A stretch of 64,000 bases of DNA from the NCBI GenBank assembly GCA_029339505.1, contig JAQISU010000192.1:634001-698000 (forward strand), written 5' to 3'. This DNA comes from Unio delphinus. Its lineage: Eukaryota > Mollusca > Bivalvia > Unionida > Unionidae. The notes beneath the pieces were generated by a model. It saw nothing but the letters and a program-made list of their open reading frames with translations. It was not told the origin of the DNA and ran no database searches. Each line of letters starts with the position of its first letter. The first letter of the stretch is position 1. Below, piece by piece: positions 13,001 through 25,000 of the stretch. A program made the translations under genes and the position numbers.

Positions 13001-16000
13001 TAAAAAAAAGAAGATCTTTTGAGAGCCATTCATCATATATGACCCAGCCGTCTGAAGCAGCGTTGGCAAAGGAGACCATGCTGGGAACATTGGCACATTC
13101 AAGTACCTTGTTTGTTACTCGATCACTCCAAGTCATCCTGTGTATCACAATTAACATTACTATATGTTCTCTACATATATTTCTAACTACTAACCTTTCA
13201 ACTGTGTGACAAGCAATACAAATCATATGTTAATCTAACATACATCCAAAGATGACTTCATGGTGAAGTTCTTGTCCACGGTTCACAGGCATTTTTTTGA
13301 GTGGCTGCACTGTAAACAGAACAGCATGTAAACAGAATACAGATTTCACTTCCGGATCATCACCAAGGCCTTATTACTCAATGTGCACTTTTGCCAAAAT
13401 ACACACAGACAACCACTCTCTGAGCTCATATTCTCAGAATAAACAAGTACCTTTAAATCTCTACCAAAAATGGATCAATATAACTCTTCTATCACCACCA
13501 AAATGAGAGAGGAAAAAATGTTCTAAAAGTAGACTAGAACTACATTCGTGGGTACTGAACTAGAACTAATAATTATGATGTGATTCCATGTGAAAAGCAC
13601 TTAGTCTTTTCTCCTTTGAATACGTTCCCCAATCACATTACTTTAGGGATATTAGCCTGCTACCTCGCGAATCCAGCCCTACCAAAAGACAAAAATTCGT
13701 CTTTCCTGTCTATGTCATATAGACAAAGGGCAATAACTCTTGCCCATTACCTCCCCTTGCCGCCCGTTAGGTGTCGCTTCTTTAGTTTTTTAGCTTCGCT
13801 TACGCGAAAACACGTACAATTAGACCTCCAATGAATCCAAGCCATCTTAGTGTAAATTCTGACCATCCGAAGTTAAATTTGGAATTACTGTGTTGGATAA
13901 TCATTCCTCTACAGGTCGTATACATTATTTTACAATATTTTCCAATTTGAGTGACTTTGTCACCTTTTCTAGACTTCGGACCAGGTTGCAACGTGGTCAA
14001 AGCATGTAATACATGTAGCACTCAATAATTTCGCTTATTCCGTATGTAACGTTTACGATATTAGCGACTAATAACGTGCTGCATTGATAATATGTGCTGT
14101 ATTTATCTTCTTTGACGTTTCAGTAGACTTCAAAAAAAAAAAAAAAAAAAGTCTTTGAACGACCAATTGCGACTATTTAATGGCGGACTTCGTGTTGTAG
14201 TCACGAATTCACGCGACACTTAATCATTTCGCTTCCTCCGTTAGTTACGGTTATGGAATAGCGACTTAATAGCGTACTGAATTGTTAATTTGTGCTTTGT
14301 TTATCTTCTTTCCGTTTCAGTAGACTTCGGCTCTGAACGACCAGTTGCGACTATTTAATGGCGGAATTTCGTGTTGTAGTCACGAATTCACACGACACTT
14401 AATCATTTCGCTTCCTCCGTTAGTTACGGTTATGGAATAGCGACTTAATAGCGTACTGATTGTTAATTTGTGCTTTGTTTATCTTCTTTCCGTTTCAGTA
14501 GACTTCGTCTCTGAACGACCAGTTGCGACTATTTAATGGCGGAATTTCGTGTTGTAGTCACGAATTCACGCGACACTTAATCATTTCGCTTCCTTCGTTA
14601 GTTACGGTTATGGAATAGCGACTTAATAGCGTACTGAATTGTTAATTTGTGCTTTGTTTATCATCTTTTCGTTTCAGTAGACTTCGTCTTGAACGACCTA
14701 TTGCAACATGCTCACGGTGATAACTAGTGTGGTCATTAAGAGTTAACATGGCACGGAATAATTTGACTACTCCGTTAATAACGGTTATAGTATTATCGAA
14801 TTAATAATATGCTGAATTTTTTTAATCTGTGCTTTGTTCTCTTCTTTTGTCGTTTCAGTAGCAAAGTCGACAACGAAGGCATGAATGGCAAAATGGGTGT
14901 TGGCAATGTGGAAATGGAGGAAATTATGTTGACATGGTTTAGGCTGCCCAGTGGATGTAAATTTCACCGCAGGTCCGTGCATGGCTTTCGGGCCTGTAAG
15001 TCCGGACGCATGGAGTCTAGGCTGGATCAATTGGATCCATTTTATTATGCACTTTCGCCGGCCGTCCAGCCGTCCGTCCAGCCGACACCGTCAGTTCAGC
15101 CGGCACTTCAGCAGGCACCAACCGGCACTAGCCATACATCCGGCACCGTCCGTTCAGCCCAAATGGCACCGGACGGCCAGCCGACCTTCCAGCTGGCATC
15201 AACAGGCACCGGCCGTTCAGCCCAAATGGCACCGGCCGGCCAGCCGACCTTCCAGCCTGCATCAACAGGCACCGGCCGTCCACCCGGCAACGACCGTTCA
15301 GCCCAAATGGCACCGGTCGTCCAGCCGACCTTCCAGCCGGCATCAACCGGCACCGGCTGTCCATCCGACAACGACCGTTCAGCCCAAATGGCACCGGTCG
15401 TCCAGCCAACCTTCCAGCCTGCATCAACAGGCACCGGCCGTCCACCCGGCAACGACCGTTCAGACCAAATGGTACCGGTCGTCCAGTCGACCTTCCAGCC
15501 GGCATCAACCGGCACCGGCCGTCCATCCGGCAACGACCGTTCAGCCCAAATGGCACCGGTCGTCCAGCCGACCTTCCAGCCGGCATCAACCTATGCAGGC
15601 CGTCCATCCGGCAACGACCGTTTAGCCCAAATGGCACCAGTCGTCCAGCCGACCTTCCAGCCGACATTAACCTGCACCGGCCGTCCATCCGGCAACGACC
15701 GTTCAGCCCAAATGGTACCGGTCGTGCAACCGACCTTCCAGCCGGCATCAACCTGCACCGGCCGTCCATCCGGCAACGACCGTTCAGCCCAAATGGCACC
15801 GGTCTTCCAGCCGACATCAACCTGCACCGGCTGTACATTTGATTTACGGAGATTATAGTGATGTACCCGTCAGTCAATCTGTACTACTGGTTACATATCA
15901 CTACCATGAGAGAGATGTTATAGATGTATCTCCGTCCAATCAGACCATTCGAGAGGCAGGTGCCGGTCATAGCCGGACCTTCGCCGACATTCCGGCCGAC

Positions 16001-19000
16001 CATATACCAGACAAATCAGTCGGTATCGCCGGTGTACACCTCCCGTCACGTCAAATACGTATCGGTGTGATTTTAAAACAAGGGAGAATTAGTGACATTA
16101 TCAGAGATGACGGAATTGAGTTATCTATGCCACTTGGTATGCGCTACCCAGATATGGCAGCTTTACCAGAACAGGACTTTCAGGCCGACCATTCGTCAGT
16201 TCAATCAGCCGTTAGTGCCGGCCGTCCATATGTTCACGGCTTCTCCACAAGGGAGATTTAGTGAAAGTGTCAATTATGACAGAATTGCGTCATCTAGGTC
16301 ACCTGGTATGCTGTACAGATATGCAAGCTATACCAGAACCAACATTCCCTCTGAGCGAATGGTAGATGGGTGCACAGTGCTGGCCGCACTACATAAGCAT
16401 TATGTAATTATTATTACCTTCTAGCCGGCACCAACCGGCACCGGGCGTCCATCCGGCAATGACCGTTCAGCCATATGGCACCGGTCATCCAGCCGGCACT
16501 AACCGGCACCGGGCGTCGATCCGGCAATGACCGTTCAACCCAAATGGCACCGGTTGTCCAGCCAAGCTTCCAGCCGACACTTGCCGGCACTGACAGTCCA
16601 TCCGGCTCCGGCCGTCCAGCCCAACAGGCACCGGTCGTCCAACCGTATGGAGATTTTAGTCATATACCAGTCCGTCCGACTGTACCGCTGTACCAGCACG
16701 GGGACTTTTATCATACCGCAATCCGCACAAATCGGATTGACGAAGATTCTAGTGATGTTTCCGTCTGTCAATCCGTACTACCGGTTACATATCACTACCA
16801 TGACTCTGATGTTGGCGATGAATCTCTCGATCCAACCCGACCATTCGAGCGGTCGGTGCCGGTCATAGCCAGCCCGTCGCAGGCGTTCAGGCCAAACATA
16901 TACCAATCAATTCATTCGGCATTGCCGGCCGTCCATAGGCTATCAACTCATCTACAAGGGAGAGTGAATCCCTTTTTTAGAGATGACGGAATCGAGTCAT
17001 CTATGCCACCTGGTATGCATTACCCCGATATGGATGCTTTACCAGAGCAAGATTATGCACATAGTGAGTGCGATGAATCACAGGCAAATCAGCTGTATGC
17101 AGATCCAACTATGGAACGGACTGAGTTCAGCTTCAAAGCCGCAGTGGAGGAAATTTTTAGGGTGTTAAGGCCCCTTCAGAATGCCCTCCACCTCCTGCTG
17201 CAATTACCGACTATAGGGTTAGTGCGTCGGTCGATCTGGATGAAGGGGAAGAGATTCTATCCTTCCGCCTCCTTCCCCAGTCGACAAAATTAAGGAAATT
17301 AATGACCGTCTGTCGACACGTATAGGGGATCCAGGAAATGCTAAGGCGTTCTTTTCTGAAAGCCAAGTACCAGCGTCGTTTTCAGGTCGATGGTACAAAA
17401 CTCACTCCGATGCGTTCAATACTGAGGTCCTGGCTCGGGATAAAATAGGGCAGCAGTCCATATGTCTGCGGCATTGTCTTATAAAGTGGACAAAACTGTG
17501 TTCAATGCCACGTCCAAGCTGGTTCGAATGTAGTCGCTACGTCTTCACTGTTAGACCTAGCCTCCCTAGCCATTTTCAGGATCGCTGAAAAATCTGGCAA
17601 TGAACATGCTTGGGATTCGACGGCCCGGTTAGCTAGGGTTCTTAACAGGGCAGCTCACCATTCCATGGCCAATGCGCTGACTGCTTCTGCCAACCTAGAC
17701 CTGATACGTCGTGACGCATGTCTGAAGGGCACGTCGCTTAAACCCCATCATAAGCTGGCTAGATATGACCGACGCACATTTCACGTCCCTATCCCACGAG
17801 TAGCGGACATTCTCCGTTGTGCTTGTCGGGACTAGGCTTATCAGTTCCATGTCATACCTTTTGGCCTAAATTTAAGCACTTGGGCTAGTACCAAGGTTAT
17901 GGGTTACGTCGTCACCCTGTTCCGCTCGACTTCATCTATTGCGTCGGCAGTATATTTGGATGACATCCTCCAGAAACATCTGTCAAGTTCTATTCTGCTC
18001 AAAGGCAGAAACGATCTTATATCACTTTACGTCATATAGGCTTTCTCGTGAACTGGATAAAGTTTGATCTCTGTCCAATCCGGATTTTGGTCCATCTGGG
18101 TGTGGAGTTTCTCCCGATCTGAATCTGGTAAGGCTTCCTCGAGTTTGCGATTATCCAGATAATTGCACTCGTAGAGTCCGTTTCCGACAGGATGCGCATT
18201 TTAGCGAGAGAGTTGCAGATCCTCGGATTATTCAATGCGGCAGCAGACTTGATCCCGATCAGCCGTCCTTTTATGCGCCCTTTACAAAGGACGTTGCTAG
18301 CGTAATTGCGCTCTTTTCAAGTCCCTTCGATCCCAGAAAACAGTCATGCTCACGCCAGAGATACAATCATTCTTGAGTCAATGGCACAACCCCTGTAGGC
18401 TGTCCACAGGGATTACTCTGGAGATACCCCAAGGGGATAACGGTATGTTCCGCCACTAATACCTACGGTTGGGGTTCCCACCTGTTGCCGAACTTCGATA
18501 CTGTCAGCGGCACGTGGGTGTCAGGGGCGAGCCCTTTCCACATCAACCTTTCAGAAATAACGGCTGTCATCAATGCCTTTCATTTCGGGCAGGATCAACT
18601 CTTATTACAAACTGCCCTCATTATGTCAGACAACATTGTGGTGGTGCCTTGCCTCAAAACAAGGGGACACCAATCACCAGACCTGTGCAATCTGAACTGG
18701 CAATTTCTACATTGGTTCGACAATCTCCACCTCAATGTACAATTCAGACACATTCTTGGCAGACTCAATGTCTTGGCTGACACTCTATCTAGTCATTCAC
18801 ACAGAATGGTCACTCCATCAATCGGACTTTCTTCCAATTGACACACTTTGGAGACGTCCGATGATTGATCTTTTGCAACAAGATGGAATCGCAAGTTCTC
18901 CACCTTTCATCTCACAGGTTCCAGACCCAGAAGCTTGGGTCGTGGATGCTCGATCAATCACCTGGGAAGGGTTGTGGGCATTCTCCTACCCTCCCACGGT

Positions 19001-22000
19001 CTTGGTACTGGAATTAATCCAGAAGTTAAGGGGTCAGAATTGTCAGATGGTTCTGATTACCCCTCTCAGATGGAACAACTCCTGGGTCTCCGATCTACTC
19101 AATCTAGGCGATAGATCTACCCAGGAAGATTACAGTCAGCACAAGTATTCACAAGCAACCGCGGCCAGGGGTGTTCCACCCCTGTCCAGACCGTCTTTAT
19201 GTTCAAGCTTGGCTCTTGTCCAGACAGCCTTGCAAGACAAACAATTTAAATCTTTGATTGCGGAGAGAATCTCGAGAGCAAGAAGGCCCTCTACTCTGAA
19301 GGTTTACGAGGGCAAGTGGCATGTTTTCAGAGACTGGTACCATATCATTCACATTGTTCCTCTGAGTGTCACAATCCCTCAACTGGCCAACTTTTCTCTG
19401 GCTTTTCGAGGAGAAACATCTGGCTCCAGTTATTCTCAAATGTTACCGCTCCATGATATCAGACACATTCCGCCATTCTGGTACATGTGCTATCAGCCAT
19501 GACAAAGATTTGTCAGATCTTTAGACATTTAAAAAAAAAAAAAAAAAAAAAATTTAATCGACTTGTATCCCTCACCCTGTTTTCAAATGGAATCTGTCCT
19601 GGGTTTTAACATGACTCAATTCAGACAGTATTGAGTCTTTAACCCACGATTAGTTAAAGCTACTATCATACAAATTGGGTTTCTTGATAGCCTTAGCTTC
19701 AGCATGCAGGGTGAGCGAGTTACATGTCCTTTCTAGTGACCCGAACTCTCTTTCGTTTCGATCAGAGGGTTTGATGGTCCTCTTGACGCAGCCAGGCTTC
19801 GTAGTCCAAAATAGATTACCATACATTGCGATCAACGAGTCGTCATTAGCTCGCTTTCTTTATAGATAAGTCAGGATCAACAGCCATGTAAGATCCTGTT
19901 TGGGCACTCTAGCACCATTTCAATGCATAGAGGTGAGTCAGGTCACATACTAGCACCTCTTTCTTCTGGTGATAGCTGGGATATGAGATATCACCATTCA
20001 AGCCCTTGCTTCATGGCTGTAGTGGGTTATACGCTCGGCGTACTCTGAGAATTCGCAAATCAGTCACCTTATAGAAGCTGTTGCAGAGTCAACCTTCTAC
20101 AGTTTTATCTTCAAGTTTGTACTCGCAGAGGCAAACATTGATTCTAGTAGGTCCGGTGTTGGGCAGCCCAGACGCCCACCAGACCCATGTGCAACAATCA
20201 GCACAGCCTATTAGCTTCGCTGGATTCGCCAGATAAATTTTCGTAGGTAAGAAGATTTCAATAACTATCTTCTTAACCGCATAAAAGGGTCACATATCAC
20301 GTGACCCTGGGCTGTGTTGCTGATTGAAAATTAGGAGACCGGGTTATCATTCACATGGGGAATCCAACCATCATTCCCTAGAGGATACCCGGTGTGGAGG
20401 TCGGATGCTCCGCATTCCCTCCTCCTATTACTTATTCTCCTAAAGTAATGTGATTGGGGAACGTATTCAAAGGAGAGAGCAAATTTTTTAGTAAATTATG
20501 TTTCTCCGAGAATACTTACCCAATCACATTACTAAGAAACCCTCCCAACCACCCCGCCATGCGAGCATCCTCGTGTTTTATATATCGCTCAGCTTAAAAA
20601 CTAAAGAAGCGACACCTAACGGGCGGCAAGGGGAGGTAATGGGCAAGAGTTATTGCCCTTTGTCTATATGACATAGACAGGAAAGACGAATTTTCGTCTT
20701 TTGGTAGGGCTGGATTCGCGAGGTAGCAGGCTAATATCCCTAAAGTAATGTGATTGGGTAAGTATTCTCGGAGAAACATAATTTACTAAAAAATTTGCTT
20801 TCTCTTGGGAGGCATACAGAGTGTAGGTTTCACTGGCATACAGGAGAGTGCTTAGAACGCAGGCATGGCAGATGGAGATCTTACTGTTCAGGGTCAGTAT
20901 GCTGTTGTTCCATGCTCTCTGCAACAACTCTTGAGAGAGTTGTTGATGTCTTTCCAATCCACTTGTTGAGCTCAGCATTGAGCGATAGGTTATTGGTAAT
21001 GGTAGAGCCGAGGTAGACAAAAGGACTGACTACCTCAGGTTCATAGCTGTTGATGATTATGCTTAGGGGTCCACATTTTGAGCCATCATGTTTGTTTTCT
21101 TTAGGCAGATGGTCAGCAGAAACTTACCGCATACTTCAGCAGAGCAGCCAATCAGGTGCTGTAACTCAGCTTCTGTGTGAGTGGTTAGGGCATCATCATT
21201 TGTGAAGAGCATGTCCCTGATGGTTGCTTCATGCACTTTGATCTTTGTCTTTAGTCATGGCAAGTTGAACAGTTTGCCATCTGATCACATGTGCAGATAG
21301 ATCCCTTCTGAAGATGTCCGAAACTCCTGCAGTGGTGCTGGTGCCATGACGTATAAGCTTGTCCTTTCCCTTGGATCCATCAGCTGCCTTGAGAGGGTGG
21401 ATTAGCTGCATGAGCAACAACTGATTCTCTTTATCACCCTGTCCATGCATGTGCCTTCATACCATCAACACAACATGGGAAGCAGCAGTTTACTGGTTAT
21501 AGGTCATCACTCGATTGGCATAGTCAGACACCAAGGGCTGCTTCCAATGATGGGAGAGACCAACGGGTTTCATTGGACAACTACCACCCACCTCAAGCTA
21601 GGAAGCCTCAAGACAATAAGGTGCCATCATACCACAGTTTGTCTTAAATACTGGGTGCTTAATGTACGCGAGTACCTGACAAAGCAGACTGCAACTATTG
21701 CACCAAGAAACAACAAACAAAAATCAACAAGGAAACTTCTAATCATCAAGCCAGCTACCTGGAATATCTGGATCATGCTGACTGGTGTCTCAGATGATCT
21801 CCTGGCAATCACCTATGTTCAAAATACTTCAGTCATCAATGACGAACTTGCAAGACATCAGGTTGACATCGCCGCACTATAGGAGACACAGCTACCAAAT
21901 TCTGGGTCCCTCAGAGAAGAGAACTAAACTATACGTTCTTCTGGCAAGGAAAGAATGCTGATGAACCAGAGGAACCAGAGAGTTTGGTGTTGGATTCGCC

Positions 22001-25000
22001 ATCAGGAACTCACTGCTGGGGATGATAGAACCCTGCTAACAAGGAATACTAATATCCCTCTGCCTTCACACCACAACTGGGCCGGTCAACCTGATCAAAG
22101 TTTACACTTCCACACTAAGCTCCACCGCATATATTAAGGATGACTACTACAATGAATTAAACTCGCTCATTGACAAAATTCCCAAGGAAGAGAACTTTAC
22201 CTTACTGGGCAACTTCAGCGCTAGGGCTGGTGTTCCTGTCTTGGCAAGTTTGGCATTGGGAATGAATGAGAATGGGCAGCGACTCCTAGAGATGTGCTCA
22301 TACCATGACCTCAGCATCACCAATTCATTCTTCCAGACAAAGCCACAGCATAAAGTGTCTTGGAGGCATCTCCATCCAAAACAGTGGCACTAACTGGATA
22401 GTATCATTATGAGATGGTCTGCCAGGAAGGGTGTGCTTCATACCCATATCTTCCATATCGCTGACTGCAACACTGACCACTTACTGGTGTGCTGCAGAAA
22501 GAAGCTCCAGCCAAAGAAGATACACCACTTTAAACAAGAGGGTAAATCATGCATTAATGTGAGAAAGACATCATATCCAGACAAGGCGGAGGGATTCGCT
22601 TATGCCCTCTCCAAGATGTTTGATTCAGAACCTCCCAAAGGCAGTGCCGAAGACAGATGGGATCACATCAGAGAGACTGTGAACAGCACAGTCACATGGA
22701 TCTTTGGCAAGAAGCAGTCAAAGAACAATGACCAGTTTGAATCTAATTCTGTCACACTCACCAGTCATAGAAGAGCATCACAGTGATCACCTGGAATACA
22801 ACTATTCCCCTGCCAGAGGACTCTACAGGCATACAGGTCTACCAGAAGGAAAGTGCAAAGGTTAGCATGGCAGTGCGTTATTGAATACTGGCTTCAGCTG
22901 TCAGAGCATCCAGTCAGCAGCAGATATCGGAAACATCAGAGGCATTTCTACAGTGGCATAAAGAAAGCAATGGGTCCCACAAAGAAAGTGATAGCACCAC
23001 TGAAGTCTGCCACATGCAATACCATCCACGATAAGGGCAAGCAGATGGAGCATTGGGTGGAGTACTACTGTGAACTCTAGAGAGAGCCACACAACCATCC
23101 TCCTTTTTGAAATGGTATAATTATAAATTTGCAGTAAACTGTTTTTGCCAAAGTTTGTTTCGAATAATATGGGACTTAATATTTTTTTGAAAATGTTTAG
23201 AATATTTTATTTAAAGATAAATAATGTTTGTATGAGAACTGATATGATGCCAGAAAGATTCATAGTAAAAACAAAACTCATGTAATGGTATCTTTGTTAC
23301 TGATACTAATTCCAATGGCAAAAATGACGATGATGATAATGCTGATGATGTTGAGGCTGATGTCAGTGATGATGGTGGTTGTGATGATGATGATAATTAT
23401 CAGATGCAGCTGTTAAAGATGTTTTTTTTTTTTAAACCACTGTGATGATTGAGATTGAATGTTTCAATAATTTCAATTTGTCAGGTAGAGGAACAGGAAG
23501 CACAAGAAGGACAGAAGAGATCGGAAAAGGGCAAGAAAAAGACAAAACTGGAGAAAAGTTTAGAAAAGAAGGTTGATGATCGGTACAAGGGATATGAAAT
23601 TTTATTAGATGTAGAGGATGACCCTTCCTATCAATCACCCAAAGGTAACACCCTGCCTGAACCTGAGTAGAATTTTAAAGTGGGTTATGGAGAGAGTTTA
23701 CTATTAACAGTGTTTTGATCATATAGATGAGTTTATTCTAATGATATTTCAGTGTTGAATCTAATTTCAGTAAGATGAAAGTATACAAGGAGTATTTTAC
23801 AGCCTTGTGCAGTTAGTGTATAGCTTGGAATAGGAAAAGCTAATTATTCTTTTAGAACAGATCAAAATGCATTGTAAGTGTTTGCCCTAAGCTTTAGAAA
23901 ATTAGAAATTGACCCTCTCCATCCTCCCACAGCTTAGGGCTGCACCAAAATGCATAGGTAAAGTATAGGTTAACATATAAGTTGAGTCCAGCTGCACACT
24001 GCAGAGATACACAACTGTCATTGAATAATGTGCTAGAAAATCAGCGTGTATTCTATTTGTATTACTGATTATCCAAATAACGCACAGACACACCTTTGCT
24101 GACATAATGCCCAATACAGGTCTAATTGGACTTGAGTCTATATGGTAATATTGCAGTCTTTACTCCGAATATCTAAAGTACCTTTATCTTGGGCATTTAT
24201 TACTATTTCCTATTGTAGACATAAATACAAAGACACAAGGAAGCAAGCAAGTATTTGGCAGAACGTGTGAATCTTACAAAGTAAAACAATGCATGCAAAA
24301 TTATTATTCAAAAGTGATTATTTTTTTCAAAAGTCATTGGTAATTTTTTTAATTAAAAGGTTTTTTAATGCTTGATTTTCATTTTTATTGCAACAGATAT
24401 TCAGCTGGCCACAGTAATCAGTGTCATTATAATTGATGAAAAGCCACTTTTATTGTACAATGCAAAGATTCTTTCAAAATTCCTTGCTTATTGTATTTAT
24501 GAAGATAACAAAGTAGAATCACATCTTAACACTAAAATAACTTTGTTGTCATCCTTGTAAACAACTCACATCAAAATAACTCTTCAAACAATTTATACAC
24601 CTCTCCCTTGATAACTCACACACAAGAAAGTCCCAAAACATAAACTACACTATAAGCAAGGGCATGAGTTATTGAGGGACCTCAATAACAATATGAAATG
24701 ATGCCATCCTCACTGAACATTGAGAAGACTGCTGAGGGCAGGAGGAAAATGGTCTGTTTAATTGCTGATATCCTTTTAAAATACATTGGAAATAATTGTC
24801 AAAAAAGCACTTTTTCTAATGAAATGATTTGTTTTTATGTAAAAATGACATTCATGTTTAATTTGCCCAACTGCTGAGAGATTGGTAATGTTATTCCAAC
24901 TGATTTCAACAATCTTTAATGTGTACACAAAAACATTGTGTATTACATCACTGCTTTATGTTGCTGTTGAGTTGTCTGATTTTCTGATCTGCATGTTCAA

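Larger units (their letters stand above)
13608..20803 (+). mobile_element. DIRS-like tyrosine-recombinase retrotransposon with ITRs and internal complementary region
   Basis: About 7.2 kb. The ends are inverted repeats (13627-13796 against 20597-20758, almost identical), each with its own outer extension. Just inside the right end, 20439-20532 is complementary to both outer extensions joined together, the internal complementary region that defines DIRS elements. In order the interior holds 5' tandem repeats, gag-like frames with an 81-bp repeat, a shortened reverse transcriptase, RNase H and a tyrosine recombinase; there is no DDE integrase and no flanking target duplication is evident. The reading frames are broken. 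The element is inserted in the reverse transcriptase of a LINE, between YASQEK and LSAFHM on the minus strand. End coordinates are good to about 5 bp. Confidence 0.88.

Noticed and set aside
15108..15877. Long minus-strand open frames opposite the DIRS gag region
   Set aside because: They mirror the 81-bp repeat, whose GC-rich units lack stop codons in several frames; no independent coding evidence exists.
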